A stretch of 64,000 nucleotides of DNA, from assembly GCA_007026445.1 (NCBI GenBank), contig VDMD01000017.1, forward strand, positions 62,001-126,000, read 5' to 3'. The first letter of the stretch is position 1. Every line of letters begins with the position of its first letter. A program made the position numbers and the translations under genes. The DNA comes from Schizophyllum amplum (lineage: Eukaryota; Basidiomycota; Agaricomycetes; Agaricales; Schizophyllaceae). Of this stretch, positions 24,183 to 35,966 are shown one piece after another. The notes below the pieces were generated by a model that was not told the origin of the DNA, did not search any database, and saw only the letters and a program-made list of their open reading frames with translations.

Positions 24183-25737
24183 ATGTCTCCCAACGCCGAC
24201 AAGTTCAAGGACGCGATGCAGACTGCTCTGCGCAGTGTTTTCGCTCTTCCGCGAAACCGTCCTGTCTCCGATGTCGGGACCTGCATCATGGTCCCCCTCG
24301 GCATTGTACACCTCGTAGGCCTGGCCCTTCTTCGCTGGCAGCTCAAGAAGGAGACGCGCCTGCTCGACGAGCTAGATGTGCTGTTGACCGCCCACATCGA
24401 TATGCTGAGCCCCGAGGCGCTGGCGAAGCTGCAGCAGGAGCTGCTGGAGTGAGTGGCTGTTTCGTTCACTCGCATATAATATCACTCATTACCGTCGTGC
24501 AGCATGGAGACGCAGAGAAACCAGCTCACCAAAGATGCCAAGTCCTTCTTGGGGGCGTCGCTGTGGTCGGCCTTCCACGCCCACAAGGTCACGAAGCTGT
24601 GCAAGGGACTTCTGAATGAAGGGCGGGTAAGTGAATATCTTTGTCCATCCTGCACGCCAACTAATTGTCAAAACAAGGCTGCTGTCAATGAGGCTACTGG
24701 GGACGCCATTGCGAACTTCCTGGTCCTGGAGCTTGCCCCTCGCGGAAGCCGGACTGATGCTGAGTCGATCGGCACAGACGGCCTCAGTACCCACAACAAG
24801 GTCCAGCACCGCGACCTGATTTTCTTCGGAGGCAATGACGCCTCTCGTTCCGCTCTTCTCAAAGCCGTGCGCGACGCCTCACTATCAGTGGGTAAGTGCC
24901 TGCGGTTCATGATCATTGATTGGCCTCTCACTCCAATCCTCTCTGGCAGCTCTCGAGAACGCCGTCGCTCCTGGCGTCCTGCGCAGTGTGCGGGATAACG
25001 AGGTCATCGATATGATTTATAAGGTCGTGCCATCGGAGACGCAAGCCGACTCCTCCAATGACTCTGAGGCGCCGGCGCTGCTGATTTACTTGCCCTCTTA
25101 CCGCAGCACGCTGCACAGCGGAGGCGGCGTTGCATCCTCAAGCGCCTCGCTCGGCAGTCAGTCTCTCTTGACATATGCAAGGATGCTCTCGACCTCTGAC
25201 CGCCCAATGCAAGACTCTGCCGTCGACTCGCCGATCTTTTTTATCTTTCTCAATCCCGAAGAAGCGCCCGTCTTCCGTGTTCATTTTGTTAACGATATCG
25301 ATCTTCAGGCTGGTGTCGCAGGCGACCTCAGCTTCATCACGGACATGACAAAAGCGACCGTGGCCAGCTTCAAGGTCAAGGTACGAGTTCTTTCATAGTA
25401 GTGGTAGGTTATAGCTGATGTTCATGAAGGATGGTGTTATCGTGGAGTTTATCGGCGACGCCGCTTTCACTGCTCAGCAGGTATCGGAGATGATCAATAG
25501 CGTGTCTCTTGGTATGTAAACTCACGTCCCAGTCTCACGCCGGTGGCTGACTGATCGCTCCCAGAGCAAGTCGACGAGGGTGGCGTGGACGAGATCTCGC
25601 GCTTTTTACAGGGCATGATGGCGGACGAGGCTGCTGGTACGAAGACCCTGCATAGTCATAGTTGAGCAGAGACGCTGATACTCACTCCAGGTTCTGACAA
25701 GGACAGAGTCGCCACAGGCGACCACGTTCAGGCTTGA
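24183..25737 (+). CDS. Hypothetical helical protein H1
   Basis: No family recognised. From ATG 24183: MSPNADKFKDAMQTALRSVF, a hydrophobic helix (IMVPLGIVHLVGLALL), then KKETRLLDELDVLLTAHID and LSPEALAKLQQEL, then AFHAHKVTKLCKGLLNEG. The first 150 residues parallel the A proteins. The rest differs: FFGGNDASRSALLKAVRDAS, EVIDMIYKVV, ALLIYLPSYR, VFRVHFVNDIDLQAGVAG, EFIGDAAFTAQQVSEMI, then an acidic tail. About seven short GT-AG introns. Stop is 25735-25737. An upstream ATG at 24066 is in frame but lies in sequence less well matched in H2. Downstream of K2 on the same strand; about 75 percent similar to H2 by eye. Function unknown. Confidence 0.65.
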
Positions 25738-26139
25738 ATCAACATTGGCCACGCCCTTTGGGCGTCTTTTGTGCTATTCACGTTGAAATAGTACACTAGT
25801 TGAGCCCCCCTCACCGTGACTCTTGTGCTACAGGCTGGCCCTGTACTTGCTGGTTTTCCCGACCTCGTTTTGTGTAAAGTTCCCCACGCGCGTCTGGCTT
25901 CATTGGTTTCTTGAACGGTCGCAATTATGTCCCTTTATCATTGGGCTCCTATCTCTTTGTATATCGGCCGTATACTGTCCTTGTCTTCAGTGCGAATGAT
26001 CCATTGCCCAATCGTGTTGAGCGTCGCGTTGATGTTCCACCGAGGAACACAGTCCATAAAATATGTATTTGAGCGCTAGAGGTCACCTAAGTACCAGTAC
26101 ACGAGCTTTGATGAAGACATGGAGTGCCCGGTTGATCAG
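25738..26139. other. H1 downstream tail, ends at duplication junction
   Basis: No gene. The part from about 26068 to 26125 (around GAGCGCTAGA and GAAGACATG) matches the tail after H2 at about 39015-39072. Homology stops just before the AP-2 mu fragment. Confidence 0.5.
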
Positions 26140-26521
26140 GATCCCGCGATTGCAAGGCGGTTGAGAGTGCACGCTGTCCGCCACAGCCAAGCGGACTAGC
26201 ACCACGAACCAACAGACGTGGGCGCGTCCGCCTATCGACGTCGACTTCCAGGTGCTCATGTTCACTGCGTCCGGCCTCATTGTCCGCTTCCTCAAGGTGT
26301 TTGAGAAGAGCAGTTACAGCAGCATAAGGTGGGTAAGGTACCTGACGAATGCGAATGGCTCGTACCAGATAAGGGTATGTCGAGGCTTGCATATTGCGAT
26401 GCTCTGTGTGCTGACGGTTGCCTCCTCAGTTCTGAGGTCGAACGGGAACGGACCATCACATATACCTATACCGATGCAGAAGCTTAATCAATTGTCGTAA
26501 ACATCGTTGCTACTACTATAG
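26140..26521 (+). pseudogene. Truncated AP-2 mu adaptin fragment (3' end)
   Basis: Copy of 13888-14271: the last large exon, the last intron (GTATGT...CAG), the terminal Phe-stop codons and about 90 bases of 3' flank. The homology begins exactly at the exon start after CAG. The copy cannot be functional: the exon has an early TGA where the parent has Gln-Glu, and no upstream exons are present. The intron is retained, so it arose by DNA duplication and not by retrotransposition. The parent gene lies 12 kb upstream on the same strand. Confidence 0.88.
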
Positions 26522-26668
26522 GTTTGGATGCAATGAGAGCAGGACTAAAGCGGCGGTCCCATACTTACACACGTGGATTGACATGGAGAACAATGGGGAG
26601 TTCCAAATCCGGACACTTTACCGAGTCTTCTCCGACCGTGACGGCAGAGATGGCACATGTTCGTTGTA

Positions 26669-27059
26669 CTATGCCTCACCGGGTCTTTGACGATTCTGCT
26701 CAAATCGTCAAACTCCCGGGAAACCCCCTTCATGTGGTCCAATTCTGCCCGGAAAAAATTGTAAGCCTGTTTTCGAGTGCTGGCTATCCAATGGTGCTAA
26801 TTTTGTGGCCGGGAACCCGAAGGATTGTGCTGAGAGCCGCGGAAGGACGAATTGATGGCCATCAGCCGCGTGCTGGCATCACCTCCCACTTGCTGTCGTC
26901 TTTCTCTCATTTTCACGCAGGAAAAATAGCACCATCGGATAGAGGGAGCATGAAACCCTAGCCTAGATTTTTTACTAGAGAAAAATCGGTCCATATAGAG
27001 AGGTTTCCCGGGAGTTTGACGATTCTGCTCAGAATCGTCAAAGACCCGATGAGGCATAG
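26669..27059. mobile_element. 391-bp MITE with long inverted repeats and TA duplication
   Basis: Terminal inverted repeats of about 70 bases begin CTATGCCTCACCGGG on the left and, reverse-complemented, CTATGCCTCATCGGG on the right. Each contains an internal palindrome (TTGACGATT...AATCGTCAA) and CTCCCGGGAAACC. The element is flanked by TA at 26667-26668 and 27060-27061. No coding capacity. TA target duplication suggests mobilisation by a Tc1/mariner-type or similar transposase. Confidence 0.85.
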
Positions 27060-27155
27060 TATGTTCGCAGGCTCTCTTCCGCCGCCGCCGACCATTCCCT
27101 AGCATCCCACGTACTCACACTCTCCTTGGATTCCCCCTGCTCTTTTGTTTTTGTC

Positions 27156-30100
27156 ATGTCGCAAACCCCGGAGGACGGGAGTGTGAACGCCACCACAGCT
27201 CATCCACTGTGCATCCAAAGACGGGTTACAGTCACCCTTAGATTCACTCGGGCAGCAAGTAATTATAACTTCGTATGCGAGTGGAATCAACCCTGTTTTG
27301 GCTCGATTCACTCGGGAGCGGGTGAATGGTGGCGGGTGAAGAACGGGTGAGGGACCGAGTGAAATCCGAGTGAGTGTCACCCGAATTTAACTTGGTTTAT
27401 AGCAGCATCACCCGGTCTACAGACCGCTCGGTTTACGGGTTGTGGTCTATTCTACCCGTTATACGAGTACTTTCCTTTGCCGGCATTCACTCTGTTCGAT
27501 GGTTTAGATAGCCAGGTATACAAGTGAATCAGTCATTGGGTTTTATGGTCAATGCAACTCATTTTATTGGTGATGTACACTACAACATCGAGGACAGTAG
27601 GACTACAGTAACAGATATAGTATGACTGGTATGAGACTACAAAGCACACATGTGCACGTAGACGAACTGCTCTACAGCCGCTGATGAACCTGCAAGACGA
27701 AATCAGAAGGGACGAAGACGTTCGTGTGCGGAAACCGACGTACAGGGAATACAGGGGAAGTCAAACGGGTGTTGGGTGTATGGCAACCATGAGCGCGCGT
27801 GCTGAACAGTGAAAGACCTTCGAGCCTGTTGAGCGTGTCAATGAGATCACAGCAGCAAAGCATGCGCGTACACACCTTGAGCCATGACCGTGGAAGCGGA
27901 GCTGGTCTGTTCGCAAGGGCCCTTTCCGCTCTCACCTTGAGCAAGAGGCCGGACGCAAACGACAAACGCGATGTATGGCCCCAACCTCAGAGCAGATACA
28001 TGTTGACGCGCGTCGAAGACACGCGCTGGGGTCACGCTGAAATCTTTCAGTTAGCGCCAGAGAGCGTCCCGCACTCTGGCAAGTACTTGCTAAGCGTAGG
28101 CTGACCTTGCGCTGAACCGAGGGCGACCAAATAGCGACGAGCGACGTGGAAGGGAAGAAGGAGAAGTTCGGCGCTTTGACGTCGCGTCATGCCAAATATA
28201 TATTATGCATGCACGTGATAAGTCGGACCGCAGTCCGAACGCGATTTCGACGTGAAGTTCAAGTTCAAATCTTGCTCAGGCCCTCGATCTATCCGCCACT
28301 CTCGTACTGGCAAAAGCGTTGAGTACGTAGCTTTTCCGATGCCTCTGTATATCTGCTAGCACTAACTGGAGACCGATATTCACACCGAGTGACTGCCGAG
28401 CTCCGTACCAAAATGTTCGCCAAATTATCATCCGGCAGCGTAGGAAAGTCGAGGCCAGCGCGCCCAACGTCTGGGCGGGCAGTGTGCGCCACGTTCAGGC
28501 GGGTACAAACTACGTTGAGGTACCCCCGCGCGGCGTGTTCGACGTGTTTGCCACGCGCAAGGTGAGACACCCGTGCTCGCGCCTTCGTTGTTGCGTCCCT
28601 CTGATAGTCTGCCTAGGTACCCCTCTGATTGTCTTCACAAGTGTCACTCTGCCCATATCTCCAGCTGTAAGTAGCGTCCACATGGCCCCTGTTTTCTGTA
28701 CTGAAATTACGGCCAGCATGGTTTTCCCGCGTCTCCTCCGCGTGTGTTGTTTTTTCACGCACCAAGTGCTCTCTCTTCCCTTATTGTTCACTCGCGCGTC
28801 TGTAATTCCATCACGCGGCGTGTGCACGCTGGCTGTGAAGATATTCATCGGCCCATCACACGGGGCCATTGACAGTGAGTGAACCGTGGTTTTGTCGTGT
28901 TGTTATCTTTACTTACGCTGGTTCTTTGGCAGGTCTTCGAGGCTCCCGCAGGCAGGTCTACAATATTCTAGCCGTCCTTGACGCGGAGTGGATCTGCTTC
29001 AACAGTTCCTGAGCCGGCAGCATGTTGCTTGCCCGAGCAAGCGCCTGAGATTTGTTGATTTCGACCGGCCTCATCCGTGCTCGACTGATTACGCTCACCG
29101 GCGCTCTCCTTGCTCACAGAGTGCTGGCAATGACGCTGGTCTGTCACCAGGGGTGAACTCCATGCAGCAGCGACACCTGCCTTGCGCCTGCCATCCAGCT
29201 CCCGTTGCGTTGCTGGGACTTATCTCTCGAACGCGAGTAAATCACCCTCAACGCAAGATCTTGAGTAGCGTCTGTACTGATTATGCACCTCAAGCCGGTG
29301 TCTCAACTCTCGACTCCGATGATCCCGACTCGCGTCGACCCTAGTGCTCCAAGCTCCTCAGCTGCAGAATAATGCGATGGCTCCGATGAGCTTGGGTCAT
29401 GCCTGCGCTTGAACGTGCAGACCTCGAGCTCACGTCTGTGTCAGGGCATGCTCGATGTGCATTTGACTCTGACGCGCTTACTGCGCCTCAGTCACGGGGT
29501 TTCCCGTATCTATGATTTTCGGGTAGGGTGCCGCAGATGCGGACATGACGCCGAGGGAGAAGGTGCAACGAGCGGCGTGGGTGTGCGCCTTCACGGTGAG
29601 TGCGTACTCGTCCGTGCTGCAGCTTGCGCTCACGAACAGCAGTGATTCGCTTGCAACGCCGATGTGCCTGTTAGCCGCGCTTTCACTCGGAGGAATCGTC
29701 TCACAGTGCAGTGCACGCACGCTCGACACGTACCTGGGAGCAGGCATCTTTGAAGTATCCACAGCACAATTGTCGCGTCGAGCACGCTGAATTATGTTCT
29801 GACTCATATCCCCGACTTGATTCTGCCCTGGGAGCAAGTAAAGTATCCCGTATATAAATCAACGTACTCGTTGAGCACAGGATGTAAGTATATAGCACGA
29901 ATACGAAGGTACACACATCAACTTGATTCACCCGAACTTGCCTTCCGCCAGAATTGCTAAGTCTCGCCAACTCGATTTACGGGTGGAAAAATTCACCGTT
30001 TCCGAACGAGTGACTCTCACCCGTTCCATGGCAACAGCTCGTCACCCGCTATCCGGTTGAAAATTGCCCCTCACCCAGTATCCGGGTGGAGAGCGGGTGA

Positions 30101-31515
30101 AGAGCGGGTGAATGCAACCCGGGCTTGGGTGCACAGTGATCCATTTCTCAATCTACGGCGCGAGACCTACAGCGTCATATGGGAGGACGAGAAGTGGTGG
30201 GCTGACCACCAATCATGGCTCGAAAGCCGTGGATATATGCTTCGACCGAGATATCGACCTGGATGGAAACCATCCTGGCACTCTTCCACAAACAAATGGG
30301 CGAAAATGGACGCGGAGGACCGCCGTCCCATGTCTGTGAGTTCGGCGCGCGATCGACGCAGACAGATGTTGATGTTCGAGCTTGCAGTACCCCTTCCTTC
30401 TTGATGCTACAAGGATGTCTGACAAGGCCATAGTCATGCTCAAACGCGTGGACAAGCGGCGACACCCCACGGAGGTTGAAATGACCGCGATGCTCTCCTC
30501 ACCTCCATACTCTGCTGACCGGCGTAACCACTGTGTACCTCTACTGGAGGTCCTTCAAGATCCGGACAACGAACATTTTCAGCTCATGGTTCTACCGCTA
30601 CTGCGTCACTATTCCGGTCCTCGCTTCGACACCGTCGGCGAGGCCATTGAATGTTCTCGTCAGATCATCAAGGTATGACAATGGACAGTCTTTCCAATGT
30701 CCTCCCTCGTATGGTAACCACCAGACAGTGCCTTCAATTCCTTCACGAAAACAAAATCACTCATCGGTGCGTCTTGTGCTGCATGTATGCGCCGCGACAC
30801 CTGACCTTCGTGCATAGAGACGTACACCTGCTAAACATCATGATCGATGCCTCTCCCTTGTACACCGTCCCCTTTCATCCTTTGGATCAGGACATGCGTC
30901 TCGACTTCAAAGGCGATGCGAAGGCCTCGTACTCTCGTACCGAGCGGCCAGTCCAGTACTACCTCATCGACTTCGGTCTTTCTATCCAGTACGACACGCT
31001 CAACCCCCCACCTTCCGAGGTCCCCGTCCTCGGCGGCGACAAGTCAGTGCCGGAATTCAAAGGGGACGACCCATCCCAGTACTACGGTGGCCTGTCGAAG
31101 GCGTACAACCCATTCCCTACCGACATTTATTGCCTTGGTAATTGGATACGCCAGGACTTCTTGGATGTGAGTGCCCTCAACCCTATGCTTGCGACGTTCT
31201 GACCAGCACTCTTCACAGGGCCGAGTCTCTGAAACGGGCGAAGTGCACCGTTCCAAGCGGTTGGGCTTTGAGTTCCTTCGCCCGCTTGTCAACGACATGA
31301 CCCAATTTGACTCTGCGAAACGCCCCTCGATGGACCAGGTTGTAGAGCGATTTGAGGCGCATGTGTCGTCGCTTTCGTCTTGGAACCTGCGTTCTCGTGT
31401 GGCCAAAGAGCAAGACAATCCGTTGCACAGCGTGTTTCTGTCAGCGACGCACTGGGTGCGTCGGGCGAGGCTCGTTGCTTCCAGGCGACCACCTGTACCA
31501 AGCCCAGCTAGATAG
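27156..31515 (+). pseudogene. Protein kinase K3, exon 1 split by a CACTA-like element
   Basis: Paralogue of K1, K2 and K4. The 5' part is at 27156-27204 (MSQTPEDGSVNATTAHP) and resumes at 30142 after the element (FLNLRRETYSVIWEDEKWW). Removing the element and one copy of the ATC duplication joins the two halves in frame. The rest is intact: YPFLLDATRMSDKAIVMLKRV (beta-3 Lys), HPTEVEMT, LPLLRHY, HRDVHLLN split by an intron, YLIDFGLS, KSVPEFKGDD, NPFPTDIYCLGNW, KRPSMDQV. Stop TAG at 31513-31515. No frame break is visible downstream of the insertion, so the event may be recent or the element may be removable. As it stands the native start codon is 2.9 kb from the kinase domain. Its 3' end faces A3. 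Confidence 0.82.
27205..30138. mobile_element. 2.93-kb CACTA-like (EnSpm/CMC) non-autonomous transposon
   Basis: The left end reads CACTGTGCATCCAA and the right end, reverse-complemented, CACTGTGCACCCAA; similarity continues to GGGTT. A 3-bp target duplication ATC flanks it (27202-27204 and 30139-30141). Both ends carry dense subterminal repeats of the core CGGGTGA/TCACCCG in both orientations (27205-27470 and 29925-30138). CACT ends, a 3-bp duplication and subterminal repeats together are the hallmark of CACTA elements. The interior of about 2.4 kb has no transposase-like frame; the longest (28484-28882, 29545-29790) resemble nothing I know. Inserted in exon 1 of kinase K3. Confidence 0.85.
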
Positions 31516-31863
31516 CGGACAATGTCTAATTCATGTCATCTTCGGCATCTGAAGAGGTACGGTACCTTCTTACTAACGCCTGTTCTCAGAAACAATAAAT
31601 GCCGCCAGGCTTACGACCTCCGACGACAGAAAGTACCCCCATGTTGCAATAACTGACGACTTCGATACGCTATATGTGGAGGCAGGGCTGCTCTCCTTCT
31701 CTGTGACCTTGCCATCGACCTTGTTTTGCTTTACTGAGAGACTAGAGTAGTTACACCGCCGCCGCCGCCGCCGCCGCCGCTCGATAGTGCCGATGTATGA
31801 AATAAATCATGATGGTCGATTCTTGATCGAGAGACATGATTCATGCACATGTAGCAGCGTACA
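31516..31863. other. Short K3-A3 convergent interval with (CCG)8
   Basis: About 350 bases between facing 3' ends. A perfect (CCG)8 microsatellite lies at 31756-31779. Nothing else recognised. Confidence 0.5.
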
Positions 31864-33817
31864 CTACAGAGTCAAATCGGGGATCCAGGCAAACGACGCA
31901 ATGGGGCTCAAAAAGGCAGCCCCGGGATGTAGAGACAGTCGCAGAAGAGAGATCGAGATATGGAAATTTCCAACTTCGGGAAAAGACGCAAAGCCACGAC
32001 CAGCGGGTCCAGCCCAACTGGCAAACACAGGTGCAAGAATCACTTGTCCGCGGAGGATGACAAAAATGCTGGGGCGCACAAAGTGCGTGAACAAATCCAG
32101 CGCCATCTCAGTCAAGCGAGGCTAGTAGCCACGTAAGTGATCGAGCTGCCTCATGATAGCAAGCGACATACCCAAAGACATCGTCGTTCGCTGCCGACGC
32201 GGACGACGAATCGATTGCGAGTGTTGCGGAGCTTGTACACTCCCCTCGTATTGTCCTGCGTGTAGGATGTGAGCCTCAAGATCTAGACGAGCGGAAGTGG
32301 CAGCAGATACCTGCGGCAACCGCACTATGGATCATGTTGAAAATCTGCTCGCCCGTGTAAGCTTGATCGCCAGTGAGTGGTTTGGCAACATGCTCGCGCT
32401 ACAAGATTGGTATATGGTGAGTTTTTGTCTGCAATGGGCAACTTGCACGCACGGAGGTCTCGTGACTTATGATGGTTGCGGCCTTGAAGTCCGCGAGTTC
32501 AAAGCTTTGAGTCGGGCTCCGCACTATATGAGTGCGGTACGTCCGCTGAACCTGTTCGAAAGGGAGATGATTAAGCTCCGACTTGTGAGCATGGCTCTGT
32601 GAGTTTAACTTACCATGACTGATATATACGATAGATAGTGAGTAATGAAAGTGCAATTAAGCCTTAGCCTGGCTTGTACTCACCTTGTGTACTTGCCACC
32701 CCCGCTTCTCGTCCTCCAACAAGTGCGGGCACAAAGCCTTGCAGGCTGGGTGATCCTTCACCATGCGAAACACTGGCCTGATGTGCGCTATTGGAGTTAA
32801 GCCGAATCAGCATTGGATCCGGGGAGTCGCGACGGAGGAGAGTCGGTGTCAGCGCCTGGAAGGGTGGTGGTAAGTGCAAAGCGAACAAGCAAAGGGCCCC
32901 GGTGAGCGTACCGGGGTTGCGAGGTCTGCAAGCCGATTAGCAAGCGCGCAATGAGGTTCGGTGAGGCACTCACTCCTATCGGATGGCTCGTCCAGCAGAT
33001 TCTTGTACAGAAGTATGAGGTCCTCGGCGTCGTCGTGCGTCGTCCTCGCATCCGACGCACATCCAGTCACAGGGACATATGTCGATTCCGGACCGCGCAT
33101 GGGCTCCGGTCCAAGGGCGAGCAAGGGCTCCGACGCCTTGGGTGAATCTGAAAGCGGCTGCTGCCCCGTCATCGAGCTCGAATTAGGCGTCGAGACCTGC
33201 TCGCTAGCAAGACCGAGCAAATCTGCCGTAGAAGCTGCGTCTTCGTCAGCATCCGAAGCATCGACAAATCCACGACGACGAACCGCCTTTAATCCCGGGA
33301 ACCGATACGGCCTTCTCAGAACTGAGGCGAGCCTTTCTTTCATTCGTCTCAGTTCTACAATGGGCCGCTAAGGCGGAGGAAGACGCAGCCTGCAGAAATA
33401 TGATTGAGCTCGATGATAGCGTCGCAAAAGCACACGTACATTGCATTTATGCTCGACTTTCTTGCACTTCTTCGTAAGTTTGCTAGCAAGCTTCCTGTTG
33501 CGGAAGTTCCACCTGTCGAAGAAGTTGTCTGTGAACTTTTCCAGTTTACCGCAGTCATCCTTGAGCCTGAAATCATGAGCCCAAACGACATCGGGTGAGT
33601 AATGGAAAGCGCACCCAGCGATCTCGTCAAGACACGAAATCATCTCGTCTGGATCCATCTTATCGAGGTGCTCAGCCAGGAGCACATAAAGAGCGTCAAT
33701 AAGAGCGAGATCTCTCTTGAGATGCCCCTTCACTGAGTGTCGAGTGGCTATCTGGCCTAGGGTAATGCAGAGCGCCGCGATGGCAACGGCCAGACTGCCA
33801 GCTTCAAGACCTGACAT
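31864..33817 (-). CDS. Hypothetical helical membrane protein A3
   Basis: Best preserved A protein. From ATG 33817: MSGLEAGSLAVAIAALCITL (hydrophobic), RHSVKGHLKRDLALIDALY, LLAEHLDKMDPDEMISCLDE, then without a break WNFRNRKLASKLTKKCKKVE. A second long exon (about 33343-32950) is acidic and disordered with ADLLGLASEQVSTP, EPLLALGPEP and DDAEDLILLYKNLLDE. This parallels the acidic middle of A2 (MDDLLLCLCVEE). The C-terminal exon is hydrophobic (PSIFVILRGQVILAPVFASW). Exon joins and the 3' end are approximate. Divergent from K4 and convergent with K3. The fold may be a membrane-tethered coiled coil with a long acidic linker; function unknown. Confidence 0.55.
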
Positions 33818-34523
33818 GATGTATGTAGGCTAGCGGGCCAATGTGGGAAGGGTCGCTCAGCGACGAAGAGGAGAGAGGAGAAGAAGAGAAGAAGCCTGCG
33901 CTGCAGGACGGCACCGTCTGTCGACTATTAAAGGGCTCGACTTTGAATAGTTCATACATAGAGCTGATGGCCCGACCGTTGTTGCAGGGAAGCTTGGGGA
34001 CGCGCGTCGCTGGGAACTGCAACTGAGTGGAGAAGGCGTGCGTGGTAAGTTTGTCGGGAAGGTTCACGGTGTACCCTTTTGTCTTGAAGAACCCAAAACG
34101 TAACATATACAACATGGAGACGCGGAGGAGGAGCTGAGTTTGAAAAGCACAGTTCTGCTGTACAAGTGAGCGCAGCTATTGTTCATGATAGAGAACATAT
34201 AGTACATGCAGTCGTCGGTTTACACGCTCACCAGAATAGCGTGGAACGCCGTGGGTTGAAAGAGGGGAAGCCTCGGGAAGACAGTCAGTTAACTTACACT
34301 GTGGTCCTCGCGGAAGCAGCCGCGTGGAAGCTCTGAACTTGTGCTCGGAATTAACCGTTGAACCATATCAACCGGCCCGGCATTCCCGGGAGTCGGGTTA
34401 CAGTCTTCGCCGACAACGATGCTTCGAGATTCAGTTGTGAACTAGGGGGGGGGGCTGGGGGTAACGCTTGCTCTTTCCCACTGCCACTCTCGACCTCGCA
34501 ACGTCGCTGACGGCTCTTTTAAT
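33818..34523. other. Divergent promoter region A3/K4
   Basis: Purine-rich tract at 33845-33890 close to A3 and a G10 run at 34445-34454 close to K4. No gene called; a 103-codon minus-strand frame (33804-34115) has no features. Confidence 0.4.
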
Positions 34524-35966
34524 ATGTCCTCATCACCGTCACTTGCTTTGGACAGAGGAGCCGCTGCTATGGACATGGAGACTAAGCGGGCTCTGGTTGC
34601 CCAGCTCCTTGACCGACCACGGCAGAGCTACAGCGACATTTGGCAAAACGAGAGGTGGTGGGTTGATCATCAGCCATGGCTTGAGCGTCATGGGTATATG
34701 CTTCGCCCGCGATACCGGCCTGGATGGAAGCCTTCCTGGCACACAACCAAGGCGTATGTACTGCTTGCCGAAGACCACAAACCGCTCTCCGTACGTAGCC
34801 ATTATAGATGAAGAGATGACTCCCCTGACTATGTCTACAAGTATCCTTTCCTGCTCGACGCGACTCGTATCTCGGACGGAACGGTCGTCATGCTGAAACG
34901 CGTGAATAAAGAACGCCATCCCATGGAAGTGGAAATCACCACCATGTTATCCTCACCTCCGTTCTCGTCTGACCCTCGCAATCACTGTGTACCCGTCTTC
35001 GAGGTTCTGCAAGATCCAGACGATGACAAATTCCAGCTTATGGTCTTGCCATTGCTACGTGCCTACGCCGATCCTCGCTTCGACACCATCGGAGAGGCCG
35101 TCGACTGTTTTCGTCAAGTCATACAGGTGCGCATAGTCACTTGTAAGTTCATTCCATTGACTCCGTTGCAGTGCGTGCAATTTCTGCATGAGAATAAGAT
35201 CGCTCATCGGTGCGTTCTGTCGATACATTCCCGAAGTTTGCTCTGCTCAGGTCGCCTTAGCGATATTCACCTCCTCAATATTATGATGGATGCGTCTCCT
35301 CTGTACCATATTCCCTTCCACCCTTTGGAACAGGGGATGCGACGCGATTTCAAGGGCGACTCAAGTCCCGCTCACACGCGTAGCGAGAAGCCCGTCAAAT
35401 ACTATATAATCGACTTCGGCCTGTCAATCCGCTACGACACAGTCGATCCGCCGCCCATGGAATATCCCGTTCTTGGGGGCGACAAGCTCGTCCCCGAATT
35501 CGTGGGGGACGATCCTTCCGAGCGTTACAGCGGCCTCTCAAAACTGTATGACCCCTTCCCCACCGACGTCTACTGTCTCGGCAGCTGGATACGTCAGGAC
35601 TTTCTAGATGTGAGTGCATTTAGCACCTTGATCGTATTTATTACTGACGCACGCGTGCTTCCTCAGGGTTACAAAGCCAACGGTACGGGACATCTCATGC
35701 AATCTAAGCGGCTGGGTTTCGAATTTCTTCGCCCACTCGTCAACGACATGACGCAGAGCGACCCCTCGAAGCGACCATCGATGGACCAGGTTGTGGAGAG
35801 GTTCGAGACTGTTGTCTCTTCGCTTTCGTCCTGGAAGCTGCGCTCCCGCGTCGCCAAGGAAGAAGATCATCCGTTACACAGTTTATGCCTTGCCACGGCG
35901 CACTGGATGCGCCGAGTCAAACTTGTAGCCTCGAGACGCTCGGCCGTGCCTTCCCCTGATATATAG
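34524..35966 (+). CDS. Protein kinase K4 (cluster kinase family)
   Basis: The most intact kinase of the cluster. Motifs in order: SYSDIWQNERWWVDHQPWL and GYMLRPRYRPGWKPSW (family N-terminus), YPFLLDATRISDGTVVMLKRV (beta-3 Lys), HPMEVEITTML (alpha-C Glu), VLPLLRAYADPRFDT, QFLHENKIAHR, then an intron, DIHLLNIMMD (catalytic loop Asp and Asn), YIIDFGLSIRYD (DFG), LVPEFVGDD, DPFPTDVYCLGSWIRQ, KRPSMDQVVERFE. A long shared tail LSSWKLRSRVAKEEDH leads to the stop at 35964-35966. Introns follow codons at about 34792, 35126, 35211 and 35610. ATG 34524 is in frame; a second ATG 15 codons on is possible. A3 is divergent upstream, H2 follows downstream. Confidence 0.87.

Noticed and set aside
27205..30138. 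CACTA-like element as a retrotransposon or as a kinase intron
   Set aside because: Ends are CACTG...CAGTG with 3-bp duplication, no reverse transcriptase, no LTRs and no GT-AG at its borders.
30057..30141. Start of kinase K3 inside the right end of the transposon
   Set aside because: That reading begins at a non-ATG codon in repeat sequence. The native ATG and N-terminus are found at 27156.
31756..31779. (CCG)8 repeat as a regulatory or coding repeat
   Set aside because: Ordinary microsatellite in a 350-base gap between two 3' ends.
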